From NCBI GenBank assembly GCA_949825045.1, contig OX463815.1, positions 19,275,231-19,339,230 of the forward strand: a stretch of DNA of 64,000 nt. The letters are read 5' to 3'. Shown here piece after piece: positions 29,102-40,320 of this stretch. The stretch's first letter is position 1, and every line of letters starts with the position of its first letter. The notes below the pieces were generated by a model that was given only the letters and a program-made list of their open reading frames with translations, was not told where the DNA came from and made no database searches. The position numbers and the translations under genes were made by a program. The stretch comes from Argyresthia goedartella. Its lineage: Eukaryota > Arthropoda > Insecta > Lepidoptera > Argyresthiidae.

Positions 29102-31670
29102 AGTTTTTAACTTGGTGAATTATTTTGCCTGTCAAATTCTCTATCGAGCGTCAAACTGAAACTACTGAATTGAAAAGTGAATTGAAAAACTGAAACTTGA
29201 AAACTTTAATTCTTCCAACTTGAAAACAGAAAAACAAAGTTTCAATAGGTTGTCATAATACTGCTAGTCTACAAAAATTGAAAAGAAGTATTTTTTTTAT
29301 CCAAAGTGAATGGTTTCGAAGAAGTCAGAAATAAAAATATGAAATATTGTGCTATTTTTTATTTTAAAAAATAAACTGAATAAAGATTATTATGAATATA
29401 ATGTTCATTATGTTACGTAACGTATAGTTCATAATTGATTGAACTATAAACACATACACGTAATAACAAGTTACCAAGATGAGTCCCAGTCTTTGAGTAT
29501 AGAAGGTCCCAGTCCCAGAATACAGGTAAAGTGGTTATTTTTGCCCTATATTTTAATGTCGTGAAATACTGCCAAAAATTGCCAGATTCATAAAAAGTCA
29601 CTATAATCTTCCAGAGGTTATATTACTGAACTAAAGCTGCCAAAAAGGCATGTTGGTTGATTTGGTTGTGTGAGTGATGGATGAGTGCGAGCGAGTGTAA
29701 GCAGTTTCGCCAGCCGGGCTTTGTCAAAAATTACCTGAAATAGGTAAAAAAGAAGCCGTTGGGTGTAAAAATCCACCTTTCATATTTTTTCCCAATAAAA
29801 AGGCTCTAAAACGTAAATGCAAAGTTCAGTAGTATTTTCCATGTCAAGTTGTATTTTACTATTTCTATAGTTGCTGTTATTTTTACGTTTTCTACACCCC
29901 TGAAAAAAGGATATGAAATTAATGTAATTTTCAAATGAACCAACAATGAAAAGGTGCCATTTCATTAACCGTTCCTAAAGGGTCTCTCTGCCGTTTGGGT
30001 TTGATGGTATAATCCGGGAAACAGGGAGCCAACTGTATTAATCTGTATCAAGTCATGTATTATCAGAATAATGAGGAAAAAGTTCATAACTTTTTATTGC
30101 ACATAAAAGAAAGTGTGCTTGAAAACGGATAATGTAATAAATAGTTTTATGGAAATTTAGCTATAAATTAAACAATGTTACAATAAAAATATTGATGATA
30201 ATAATACGTATGAATGGTTCATCATCCTTGCTTCTATATTTCATATTAGTCTTGGGCATCGTTTTTGCTGTCTCAAATGTTGCGGAATTATTGGTCGTCC
30301 CTTTGGTAGCCATAGAAGCTGATATTGTTTCAGTGTACAGCAGATTCCTGTTTTCCTTTTTATCAATTTTAGCTGGCTAAAAACCGTTCCACGCAAAATC
30401 CGTTGTCTTATAATCTTTTTTTTGATTGGGGAACAAAGGCTCCCTTTCAAAGCTCTTCATTTTAAAAACCCTCTTCCAGTATTCTTCTTTAAAGATCCGC
30501 TAACAAATTCAGCTGGATAAAATCTAAGAGGGCATGCTTAGCTTAAAAAATTAAATTAAAATTCATTTATTTCGGGTTATTGAGCACCTCGAAGCAACAT
30601 CATGTTTTATATTAGGGAATCTGCTGACTATTTGGGAAAGGTCTTTCATATCAAAACTTTGAGCTTTTTCAGGATCAGTTACTTATTATGCCATAAAGAG
30701 GGTCAGAAAAGTTGAAGCGTTCTGTAATCTGTTTGATGGACTCTTTGTAAAATGACAAGCATGTTTTTTTAAGTTATTTATCTGCGTTGTGGTTGGTGGA
30801 ATTACTTTTTCTAACTCATTTATTTATTCCTGAGTTAACAAGCCAAGGTAAACTTTATTTAGAGCTGTCATAAAACGTGTATTGCTGTACTAAATTTTGT
30901 ATGCGTCTGTACTTTTGCAATAATGAGGCTGCATATAATTACAGCCTATTGGATTTGTACGTTTCCATGTGTCCAAGTTTATAAGTGTCCAAAATATCAC
31001 AGAAGTATCCTGATTTAGTTTATAACGCACCTATTTTACAACCAATAAATTCGAAATGACTACCAGAGTGGATAAAAGATCACCAAATTGTGTTTAATGA
31101 AATACAGAAATTAAGCAATTTATCTTTTTATTCTATACCATAAAAATTTATAAAAGCCATTAAAGTAAATTTTACACCAAATATTTAATATTATTGCTAA
31201 ATATATGTTACAAATTAGTAATCTTTGCGATCATTTAAATTACTTAATATTTAAATTATCACCAAAATGTTTTTTTGTCCCCAAGACTAAGTACCAAGTT
31301 AAATATATGAACTCCATATAAACTAAATCCCCTTTATAACGATGGGCCTAAAAATCAATGCTTTAAGTTCCAAAATAAACATACACTCATCAGAATAATA
31401 AACATTTTGTATTGAAAATAGTTTTGCTTACCAAAATGGATAAATGATCACCAAAAGTTGTTTTACTAAAAGGGAATCATCATTACCGCAAATAAATTGT
31501 AGCCGTTAAAAACCACCTAAAACGTTACAAAAGTAACCTTCTGGCAACATTGAGTGTTTTTTATCTGTTGTACGGCCCTGGAATCTGGTCCTTTTAGGCC
31601 AAATAGTTAAACTGAAATAACAGTGCTGATCACGATGTTGTTATAGATTGTTTACAGTATTTACAATATA
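29102..31670. other. AT-rich intergenic DNA with a possible decayed protein relic
   Basis: Mostly featureless. On the minus strand about 30590-30780, broken frames give FDMKDLSQIVSRFPNIKHDV and an ITERFNFSDPL-like piece, which look protein-derived (possibly from a transposon), but I cannot name the family. A GATCACCAAA motif in similar contexts recurs near 31079 and 31448 (GGATAAAAGATCACCAAA, GGATAAATGATCACCAAA), suggesting a diverged repeat. ORFs at 30192-30450 on both strands are not convincing. Confidence 0.35.
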
Positions 31671-32977
31671 CATAGTCAGGTCATAAGTTCTGTCACATGT
31701 GCAATATGAAATAATTTAGACATGTTTATTATTTATGTAAACATTTATATAGCAAAATGAACTTAATAAAACATAAATTCTTATGGTAATAAAGTTTATT
31801 CAAAATGACCCCCGCGATTTTGAATACAGGCCTTTATTCTGCGCGGCCAGTCGTCTATCGCAGCACGAACGAGGTCCATGTCAATATCGGCGGCTGCCTA
31901 ATCAAGGATGCCTTGAGTGACTCCAAATCAGGATGAGGCTTTGAGCAGGCCTTTTCCTCCAAGTGTTGCCATATCTTGTAATCTAACGGACTCAAATCTG
32001 GACTGGAGGAGGGCCAGTCTTCGTGCCGGATGAAGTCGATTTCACGCGCCGCCAGCCAGTCTTGTGTGCTTTTCGCTCTATGAGCTGGCGCAGAATCTTG
32101 TTGGAATACCCAGTGCCTGTTATTAAACATGGTATGAGAAACAGGTTCCACAAGGTTCTTGAGGACTGTATTTTGATACACAACTGCATTCGTTTTTACG
32201 CCTTTCTCACAAAAATGTACCTCAGTTAAGCCCCAATAAGAGACTCCCAACCAAACCATGAGCGAGGATGGAAAATGACCTCGTTGGACACGCAGAATAC
32301 GGTTGCTCGCTTCTTCACTGCTGTGTGCGTACACCTTATCATTTTGTTTGTTGTAGCTCTCTTCCACGGTGAAAATTTTTTCATCCGAAAAAATAATTTC
32401 CCGATGCTTTTTTTCCGCGTACCGCTTTAACAAAGCGCGGCATCTCTTCAGTCTCAGGTCCATTAAACGAGCGTCCAAACGATGTCCTGTTTTTCTTCGA
32501 TATGCCCTAAGCCCTAAGTCTTCATTTAACACCCTTTTCACCGTGGTCCTGCTTAACCCCATCTGAAGGGCCAACAGTTTCTGCTTATGTATGGGATTTC
32601 TTTGAATTCGCGCCTTCACAGCTTTTATCACTGCTGGAGTCCCAACAGAGCGAGGGCGACCACTTCTTGACCTGTCATCTAAACTAGAGTCTTCATTGTA
32701 TCGTTTTATGGTACGATAAACGAATCTTTTGGTTATATTAAAAAAATTCAGTAAGTCGAAAATCTGAATTGGCGCGTAACCGCAACGATGCAACGCAATA
32801 ACTGCGACACGGTCTTCTAGTGTCCACTCCATATTTAAAAATGAGGAAAATTCTAAAAAGTACACATTTTTATTTTTTAATGAAAAATTCGAAATTCGAA
32901 TTCAATAAACTTTTTTGTGGTCAGCGTTCTAAATTCAAAAGTTTTTATTGTGTGACAGAACTTATGACCTGACTGTG
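31671..32977 (-). mobile_element. DD37D mariner-like transposon, copy 2
   Basis: Same element as 10323-11630 in reverse orientation, with TA at 31669-31670 and 32978-32979 and inverted repeats starting CATAGTCAGGTCATAAGTTC on the left. It lies outside the carboxypeptidase gene. The high identity of the two copies points to recent transposition. Confidence 0.93.
31796..32865 (-). pseudogene. DD37D transposase, copy 2, C-terminal frameshift
   Basis: Open for 336 codons from 32865 (probable real start 32832, MEWTLEDRV). It retains all three catalytic aspartates (FSDEKIF, FQQDSAPAHRA, SPLDYKIW). Compared with copy 1 it lacks one base near 31905 (GATTAGGCAGCC against GATTAAGACAGCC), so the last 38 residues or so are replaced by an unrelated 14-residue end. 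The catalytic core is whole, so loss of activity is likely but not certain. It also lacks the extra Lys codon that copy 1 has after MEWTL. Confidence 0.9.
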
Positions 32978-32999
32978 TATTTGTACAAGGAAGTAAAGT

Positions 33000-33610
33000 T
33001 TAAGGGATTCTTCAAAATACCTTCTTCTTCTTTATTTTTAATGGCGTTCTTATAACTAGCTAATATCGCCAATGCCAAGTGGCATCACTCTTTTTTTTTT
33101 TAAGCTTCCATCTTCCATCCAAGTTTCAGAAATGGCACGTGAAAGTTAAAAAAATCATGTAGACCGGTTGTCATTGGCACAGGCACACTGACAAGTATCA
33201 ATCTTTCGATGCCAAACCGTTGACATTTGAACAAGATTCCAGCAGCCTTACCGGCTATTGGCTCTCGACTTCGTCTTGAAACTCAAGATGAAGTCGAAAG
33301 CGATGTAAATACATCGATGCCAGGGTACCGCCGAAGCATTTCGACGGCTCCCGAGATTTAACGAACGGGAACGAATTAAACAGAAACGGGAATCATAGAG
33401 TGAAGTTTTGATGTTGCGTTTTGTTGCTTAATATAATCGGTTGCATAGATTCTCATAAATATTTAGGAAAGAATTGAAATTAAAGTTAAAAATCACTACT
33501 GGAAAATTTTGAAACCAGGGCGATGTAGGTCCCGTCTTCATTTGACATTTGGGAATTGTCTTCAAACATTACATGTTGCCGATTTATGTCCAATAATTCT
33601 GATTAAGTTC
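33000..33610. other. Intergenic, no gene seen
   Basis: Contains a short palindromic CGACTTCGTCTTGAAACTCA stretch near 33268 related to the MITE ends at 33614 and 34197. Nothing else is recognised. Confidence 0.35.
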
Positions 33611-33613
33611 ATT

Positions 33614-33724
33614 CATTCGACTTCGACTTCGCTTTCAATACGATGGCATTTGCGCGGTACCAATTTGACAGATGAAGCCATAACCTTCAAATGTCAGATT
33701 GAATACGAAGACGAAGTCGAGAGG
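33614..33724. mobile_element. Small MITE with CTCGACTTCG ends, copy 1
   Basis: The left end ATTCGACTTCGACTTCGCTT, TTCAATACGATGGCATTTG mirrors the right end (TGTCAGATTGAATACGAAGA, CGAAGTCGAGAG). The same AATGTCAGATTGAA motif occurs in both ends of the element at 34197-34373. Confidence 0.5.
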
Positions 33725-34196
33725 TAATAGTCGGCAGGGCCGCAGATCTGCCTAGTCTTCTCCGCAATGAGTGCACTTGGAGTGTTCAGCCAGGTTGAGT
33801 CTTCTCAGGTGAGTACGGATCTGGCCGTGGCCGAATCGCTGATTATGGTGGTTACGTATTTTCGACAGTATATTTATTTGGTTTTGTGGGCGGGCGGTGG
33901 GTCATGTGGTGATGTGAAATTGAGAATGAATGAGATGAGAAAAACTAATACGATTGTCGAGAGAATTCAGAGAATGAACGAAAATAAAGACCATAGAAAA
34001 TCAGTGTTTATTGAAAAAGTTTTCTGTAAATAAATTCCATAATCAATCGTATGAATTAAATCGTAATTGACTTAAAAAAATAACTCGTACTCAGTGCTGG
34101 AATGCCGGATACAAAAATAAATGTAAACTGGAGCGGAAAGGGAAACGGACAACGGACGGGCCGGATCAGCTGGTCTACCGGTGAACTTCTATTATC

Positions 34197-34373
34197 GACA
34201 TCGAATTCAATCTGACATTCGAAGTCAATGGGTGCGTTTATACTCATCTATTTAAAAATGGTCGCTTGTCATACTATAAAAAATGTATGAAAATACCGTG
34301 GACGTCGTACAAAAAAGTCGAATATAAACGCAATGGCTTCTAATGTCAGATTGAACTTGATTCCGATGTCGAG
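34197..34373. mobile_element. Small MITE with TCGACATCG ends, copy 2
   Basis: The left end TCGACATCGAATTCAATCTG, ACATTCGAAG, TGCGTTTATA is mirrored by the right end (TATAAACGCAATGGCTTCTA, ATGTCAGATTGAAC, CCGATGTCGA), giving arms of about 50 bp. A non-coding GTCC-rich palindromic stretch follows to 34500. Confidence 0.6.
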
Positions 34374-34499
34374 AGTCGTTGCCAGATCGTCCTAAAAGGG
34401 ACGATTTGCGTCCTTTTTAACGTGGAACCGTCCCATTTTCGTCCTATTGGATTAAACGTCCTTTTTGGGACGTTTACATCAAATGCACCATTTTTTTAA

Positions 34500-35232
34500 T
34501 AAATGCATGCATCCACTAATTTCACTCGTTTTATCTAAACGCATTTTTATCAATCTGCAGAATAATGGAATCAATGTTATGTTTGTGCAAACTGGAACTT
34601 GAATGTTGATTGCTTGACTGATGCCCGTTTTTATCAACCATAACCTAACATCCACCTAACTAGGGAACTCCTAGCTTAAATCGTCCCCTAATCCATCACA
34701 TAACTTGAATTCGTTTTCACCTTACAAAGAAACACCTAACAAGGGGTTACTTAAATAAGTGAAGGTTTGTCTATGGTCTAGTGTTGTGATTCGAGGAAAT
34801 TAACCGGTAAACACATTTTTATGTGTTTTTTCGTGATTATAATGGACAATTTAGCTACATCTCATGCTTTATTACCAGTGGTCGGCGTTGCTATTTCGCG
34901 GGATTCATGAATGCTAGCATAATGTGGACATGCCCTTATTCCGGGATTAGATCTTATTTTCCGGGATTCGCATTTAATTATTAATTCAAGAGGAAACAAA
35001 TTTGTAACTTGGTATTTAACCCTCGGGGTGCCTGGTTGGTAAAAGTTACACGGCGTGCCTGGTGGGTCCGCTGAACCCTAAACATAATTGTATATTTTAA
35101 TTATTTTGTTACAAATAAATTATAAATAAATTATTCATAAAACATATTAACAAATAATAATACGCGAATTCAAATAACCCTGTAATAAAAGCGACATTTG
35201 CTCTTTTATCGTATTTCATTCTGTTTTCGACA
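34500..35232. other. Intergenic DNA with a possible piggyBac-type end
   Basis: At 35016 TTAA is followed by CCCTCGGGGTGCCTGG and, 20 bases on, GCGTGCCTGGTGGGTC. A TTAA site, a CCC start and a repeated subterminal motif fit the end of a piggyBac-type element, but I find no partner end in the window. Confidence 0.3.
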
Positions 35233-36392
35233 TTCAGTCAAAAAAGTATCGGGAATGGATAATTTGTCTATGGTTCCCAATTAAATTTTTGTTTATTTTT
35301 TTGCTGTTTCATTGGCACACACACCTGTTTTCCATTTTGGCGCGGATTTTGAGTTGAATCTGTTGTTTGTATTTATTATAGTGCTGTTTTTAGTTAGATC
35401 ATATCTAGTGTGTACTGCGAATTTCACTATGGACAAAAATATCGAACAAAAAGAGTTTGTCTTAAATTTTGCATCGCCAACGGAATTTCGTGTTCGGAGT
35501 CACTGAAAATGTTACAGAAGGCTTACGGTGAATCGACTTTATCAAAAACACGTGCTTATGAGTGGTACAAAACGTTTAAAAGCGGTCGAGATGTGATAGA
35601 AGATTTGCCTCGCTCTGGTAGGCCATCAACAACTTCAACTGAAGTTAACGTCGCAAAAGTGAAGGAATTAGTGACTGAACATCCTCATTCAAATTTGAGA
35701 GAGATAGCCGCTGAACTTTCTGTGTCTCACGAGTCGATCCGCACTATTTTAAATAATCACTTGGGTATGAAACATGTTGCTGCTCGGCTGGTCCCAAAAG
35801 ACCTGAATTTTCTCCAAAAACTCAATCGCATAAGAGTCGCTGAGGACATGCTAGAACGAGTCAATTCCGACCCAACATTCTTGAAACGCATTGTTACTGG
35901 TGACGAGACGTGGGTTTACGAGTTTGACATGCAAACTAGTCAACAGGCTTCGGAGTGGCGCCTCCCAACTGAACCGAAACCGAAAAAACCACGCCAAAGT
36001 CGATCAAAAGTTAAAGTCATGTTGACTGTTTTCTTTGACTATCGAGGTGGTGTGCACTCGGAGTTCTTGCCGGAAGGTGAAACGGTAAATAAAGAATATT
36101 ATTTGAGCGTAATGCGGCGTTTAAGAGAGCAAATTCGGCGAAAAAGGACATATTTGTGGAAAGAAAATTGGCACACATTTTCATTCGGTAGAAGACATAA
36201 AGGAGAATTCGCGACGAGAACTGAACTCAATTCCGGAAAAAGCATTTAAAAAATGTTTTGATGATTGGACTATTCGTTGGCGTAAGTGTATCGTTTCTGA
36301 AGGAGCATACTTTGACGGCGATAAAATAAATTTAGATGAATAACTAACAGTTTGTGTATTATTGATCTTTTCCCGGTACTTTCTTGACAGAG
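35233..36392 (+). mobile_element. Mariner element, internal deletion derivative
   Basis: Inverted ends pair GTCAAAAAAGTATCGGGAA (left, from about 35238) with TTCCCGGTACTTTCTTGAC (right, to about 36388). TA follows at 36393-36394; the left target site is CA, so one base has probably changed. The transposase inside is frameshifted and internally deleted. Confidence 0.8.
35429..36343 (+). pseudogene. Mariner transposase missing the second and third catalytic Asp
   Basis: The start MDKNIEQKE at 35429 is followed by a frameshift near 35455. The open frame 35410-36249 then shows the helix-turn-helix pair (KMLQKAYGESTLSKTRAYEW; DLPRSGRPSTTSTEV), the linker, the WVPKEL-like motif (here RLVPKDLNF) and the first catalytic Asp in VTGDETWVYEF. 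After NKEYYLSVMRRLREQIRRKR the sequence jumps (about 36165-36180) to the C-terminal end of the protein in another frame (EKAFKKCFDDWTIRWRKCI, stop at 36341). The central part with Asp2 and Asp3 is deleted, so the product cannot be catalytic. Confidence 0.85.
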
Positions 36393-36504
36393 TAGTATAC
36401 TATATATATATAATACATATAACAAAAATAAAGAAGATTTTAATATCGGCCTTGTAAATTTTCTTATATTTTGTAATATTCCGTGGAGCAAATTAAACAA
36501 CGCA

Positions 36505-37660
36505 GCTTTCAGGCAGTTTTTTGAAAAATATTGCTGATCGAACTACTCTCCCAAGTGAAACAAGACTAAGAAAAGTGTATTTGGGAAAGTCATACAAAAT
36601 GAAAATTTCATCTATTTACGAAAACATATCAAATGAGAAGCTTTGGATATCTTTAGACTTTTTAGGGCGCTACGTTGTTAATTTATTGGTGATGCCATTA
36701 AATTCTGCCACCATAAAAAACCATACTTGATTGCGTGGAAGGTGCTCAAACAAGTCAATGGAAATACAATATCGCAATTTGTTGTTAATTGCTGAGAGAA
36801 TCTATGGAGTGATCAATATGAGACAAAAGTTGGTAACGTTTTGCTGTTATGTACAGACAGCGTTGCATATATTTTGCGTGCCGGGCAACTTCTCAAAGCT
36901 CTTTTACCAAACATGAAACATGTAACGTGTTTGGCCCATGCTCTGCACCGAGTGGCAGAGAAAATTCGTTCAGAATATCCAGATGTAGATACACTAATCG
37001 CAAATGTAAAAAAGATAGTTTTTAAGGCTCCATATAGAGTTAAAATGTTTCAAGACAAATGTCCCAATGTTCCCTTACCTCCCCAGCCCGTAATTACGAC
37101 GTGAGGCACATGGTTACAGGCAGCTGACTATTATGCTAAACATTTTGAAAGCCTAAAAAACTTGCTTTCTTTTTTGAGAGCTGCAGATGTATTATCGATC
37201 AGAAACGCAGAAAATAAAATAGAGAAAGAAAATCTTCAGAGAGATTTGACATTTATATCAGAAAACTATAGCACAATTCAAATCACTTTATTGAAATTAC
37301 AAAAACAAAATTTATCCATAATAGAGGCAATTGAAATTTTATACGAAACGAGTGGACTGCGTCAGACCCTGTAAAAGAAAAATTGGAACAAATACTATTA
37401 AGAAATCCAGACTTAGAAATTATTAGGGGTTTGAGTGAAAATCACGAGAACTTTTGGAGGCCGACATTTTAAATAACAGATATGCGCCCTTGACTTGGCG
37501 TGGAAGGTTCTTTTTCTATTTACAAATGGATCTTAAATGTCAAAAGAAATTCTTTAAAAATGGAAAATATTGAGAAAATTATTACATTTTTTTTAACATT
37601 ATTGTTAATGACGATGACTGCAATGGTTCTTATACTACTGAAGAAGATATAGAATGAAAT
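36505..37660 (+). pseudogene. hAT-family transposase relic
   Basis: Broken frames give, in order, RLRKVYLGKSYKMKISSIYE, WISLDFLGRYVVN, LLCTDSVAYILRAGQLLKAL, LLPNMKHVTCLAHALHRVAE, YPDVDTLIANVKKIVFKAPY, PLPPQPVITT and TWLQAADYYAKHFESLKN, then near 37510 a VEGSFSIYKWILNVKRNSLK piece that is the hAT C-terminal dimerisation motif. The CLAHALHR block is diagnostic of a common arthropod hAT group. Several stops and frameshifts make it a fossil. I did not find its terminal repeats. Confidence 0.75.
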
Positions 37661-37830
37661 GGTCCATAGTTTAAGTTTATTTTTATAAAATCAGATGATT
37701 TGTAAAAGTAAATGTTGATTAAATTTTTGATTTTTGTATTATTTTAATACTTATCTTGGTAAAACCATTCTATTTTCACCATTTGTTCTTAACTTAATAA
37801 GACCTATTGTATCACCTGTTTACTCCTGCG

Positions 37831-38065
37831 GGCCGAGCATGACATCCACTATGTCGACGCGCCGCGAAAAGTGCGGGAAAGAGCTATTTATACCGCATGG
37901 CTGTGTACGGCATATTCCGCGGCGCGCGTCGACATAATGTCTGTCATGCTAGGCTCGCTGGTGTATCCATAAATTAAACTCGCGTCAATCTTTTTGGCTT
38001 CCCCTGAAGTTAGCGCAGTCCGATGCGCTGGGGGGGGTGGGGGTTGGGGAAGATTGACGTGAGCT
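37831..38065. repeat. Two adjacent imperfect inverted repeats
   Basis: CCGAGCATGACATCCACTAT, GTCGACGCGCCGCG (from about 37831) pairs with CCGCGGCGCGCGTCGACATA, TGTCATGCTAGGCTCG (to about 37951). Just after, CTCGCGTCAATCTTTTTGGC (about 37979) pairs with GGGGAAGATTGACGTGAG near 38047-38064. Both look like hairpin MITE ends or structured RNA. Confidence 0.5.
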
Positions 38066-38929
38066 GCACTAACAATTAACAATTAAAGGGAAATATTGCT
38101 ACTCTGCTGCTCGAGCAGCAACCCCTAGCAGCGTAGGTGACACTTAAACGTCGGTGAAAGCAAAGTACCCGCTAGGTCGCCCTTAAAAAGAGATAAGTGT
38201 CCCCTAAAAGATAGGAATTATTGGTGAAAACGGGCATGAGTGATGTAAAGTGAGGCACAAACAAATAATAAAACTATACTTTGATTCCTTTATTATATGA
38301 CCATTTTGTTACTTTGGCCATGAACGAATAAAACTAGAGGACAAACAACCGTAGTACTTTGAAGCGTTATTCGATTTTTAGTTAAAATGTGTATTGCTAG
38401 ATAGAGCTACTAGTTCAACAGTCATTTCTAGTATAGGTATCGTGGTGGCGCGCTTAATTTAGGAAAGATGGCGGTATAAGCGTTAATTTCCTAAGAAGAA
38501 ACAAGGCTTACGCTTACGCCATCTCAGATTTTTCGTCGATATTACTATGGATTATACTACGCCGTTACCCTAAGCACCCATCATCTATTGCGTGGTACAG
38601 CGACATCTAGAAATAATACAGGATTTTAGCTTTCTAGCAGGGTACGTTTTATAATTTTAGTAGTTTAGTTTTATATGACTTTGTCAGTCCTCTAGTTTTG
38701 TTCGTCCATGCTTTGGCTAGCAATATTATTGTTAATTTGCGGTATTGGTTGATCAGTTATGATGTTCAGTATATTGACATCCGGGTCCACGGGTTGTATC
38801 ATAGTTTTGTGTTTTCGCGCGATGACGGTTGTATGTTAGGTGTTCCAATTAAAAACAACACTTTAAATGTGGTAACTATGCAAATCGCTAACATTCGGCT
38901 ATCCTGACTGTAATGTCCAGTCGGACTTG
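38066..38929. other. Possible 5' leader of the LINE that follows
   Basis: Non-coding. It contains a small inverted pair (AAGATGGCGGTATAAGCG near 38466 and TTACGCTTACGCCATCTCA near 38508). Since ORF1 of a LINE starts near 38960, part of this may be its 5' untranslated region. Confidence 0.35.
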
Positions 38930-38959
38930 GTTGTAGTAGTTAGTGCTACAACATTAGCA

Positions 38960-39455
38960 CGTCGCGGTATGAATGCCATCGAACAAAAACAAATGATAAA
39001 TTACATCGAAATCTGTGGAATCCAGGGAAAAGAGAAGGAAAATATTTAAGAGATTGTCACATCAGTAATCGAAAACATAAATCTGCCAATACAAGAAGTC
39101 GCAAAAGCATACAGGAAGAAAATGAAGAACAAGTCAGGAAACAGTAATACATCCTCAGATATCATTCTCGTAGCACTGAGAGAGGGATGCCGTGATGAAT
39201 GGCTGCAAACTTCAAAACAATGGAACACAGGAAAACATGACAATGAAAAAATATATATCCGGGAATCCCTCACCTCCAAAAATTACTCATTGCTACTGTG
39301 GAAGGCTAAACAAGACCTCAAGACAACCAATTTGTTCAAGTATGTGTGGATCGGTACTGGCAAGGAAAGGAGATAATGAAAAAAACTACCCGATAAGATG
39401 TATTACAGATATAGAAAAACTGGCAAACAACTTAACCAGGAGGGAATATTAAACG
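38960..39455 (+). pseudogene. LINE ORF1 with FP-type C-terminal domain
   Basis: Frames show AIEQKQMINYIEICGIQGKE, then (after a stop) INLPIQEVAKAYRKKMKNKS, IILVALREGCRDEWLQTSK and IYIRESLTSKNYSLLLWKAK, KYVWIGTGK. This is the FP C-terminal fold found in the RNA-binding ORF1 product of many insect LINEs; it would coat element RNA. A stop near 39049 and a shift near 39365 break the frame. The N-terminal part (coiled coil and zinc finger) is not recognisable. Confidence 0.65.
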
Positions 39456-39569
39456 ACGCGCATATAACCAGACTAATTTACCTATAACCAAAAGAAGGCA
39501 GCATAAATAATATCTCACGAGAAAACTATAACACCTGGAATTAAATCACGAATTATACTCCATACAAAC

Positions 39570-40320
39570 ACAACTGTCTAACTATTATAAATATCAATAT
39601 TAGATCGATGATCAAAAACTTCAACCAACTGGAATTTATCGTATTTTCAACAAACAGTTCACGGCTAGTTCATATCGTAGTCATATGCGAAGCAAACATA
39701 TCACAAATATGTACAGGGATGTTCGAAATGGAGGACTACACTATATACTCAGAATTGAGAAACGCAAAGAAAGGAGGAGGAATTATAATATACGTCCACA
39801 AAAGTGTCACATTTGCGAGGAAGACGGCATGTACTTGTAATTTCGAATGTGTCATCGGTGAAATATTAACAAGTGATATATATTAGCGTGATGGGAATGA
39901 GTGCAGTGTATAGATCACCCAGCCTAAATAAAAACCAATTCCTAACAGAATTATCCAATATATTGTGTAAGTACCCAGTAAACAAAAATTATATACTTTT
40001 AGGAGATGTAAATATTGATCTAAAAACACCAAACACCAAAGTTAACAGTTACCTGAATAAAATGTATGAATTGGGTTTAGAGTGTGGTATCAGTCATTAC
40101 ACGCGCATTGAAAAGAAATTATACTTAATAACCAAATCATGCCTAGACCACATATTCATGCGCGACATAGATACAAATGAAAACAGATGTGTCCGAACAG
40201 TGGTAATAAATAACGTTCTCGCAGATCACTTCATAACCGGTCTATCAATCACTGATAACTCAAAGAAGGTCAATAGTAAACACATTACAAAACTAGATAA
40301 CGATAGATTATAAATACATT
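39570..40320 (+). pseudogene. LINE ORF2: APE-type endonuclease domain
   Basis: INIRSMIKNFNQLEFIVFST, VVICEANISQICTGM, YSELRNAKKGGGIIIYVHKS, then in another frame MGMSAVYRSPSLNKNQFLTE, NYILLGDVNIDLKTP, CLDHIFMRD and ADHFITGLSI. The GDVNID, LDHIF and DH blocks correspond to the catalytic Asp/Asn and His motifs of APE-like endonucleases. One frameshift lies near 39880. Confidence 0.75.

Noticed and set aside
30192..30450. Plus-strand ORF with hydrophobic segments (62 codons) and minus-strand ORF (69 codons)
   Set aside because: Hydrophobicity comes from T-rich DNA; no signal for translation or similarity that I recognise.
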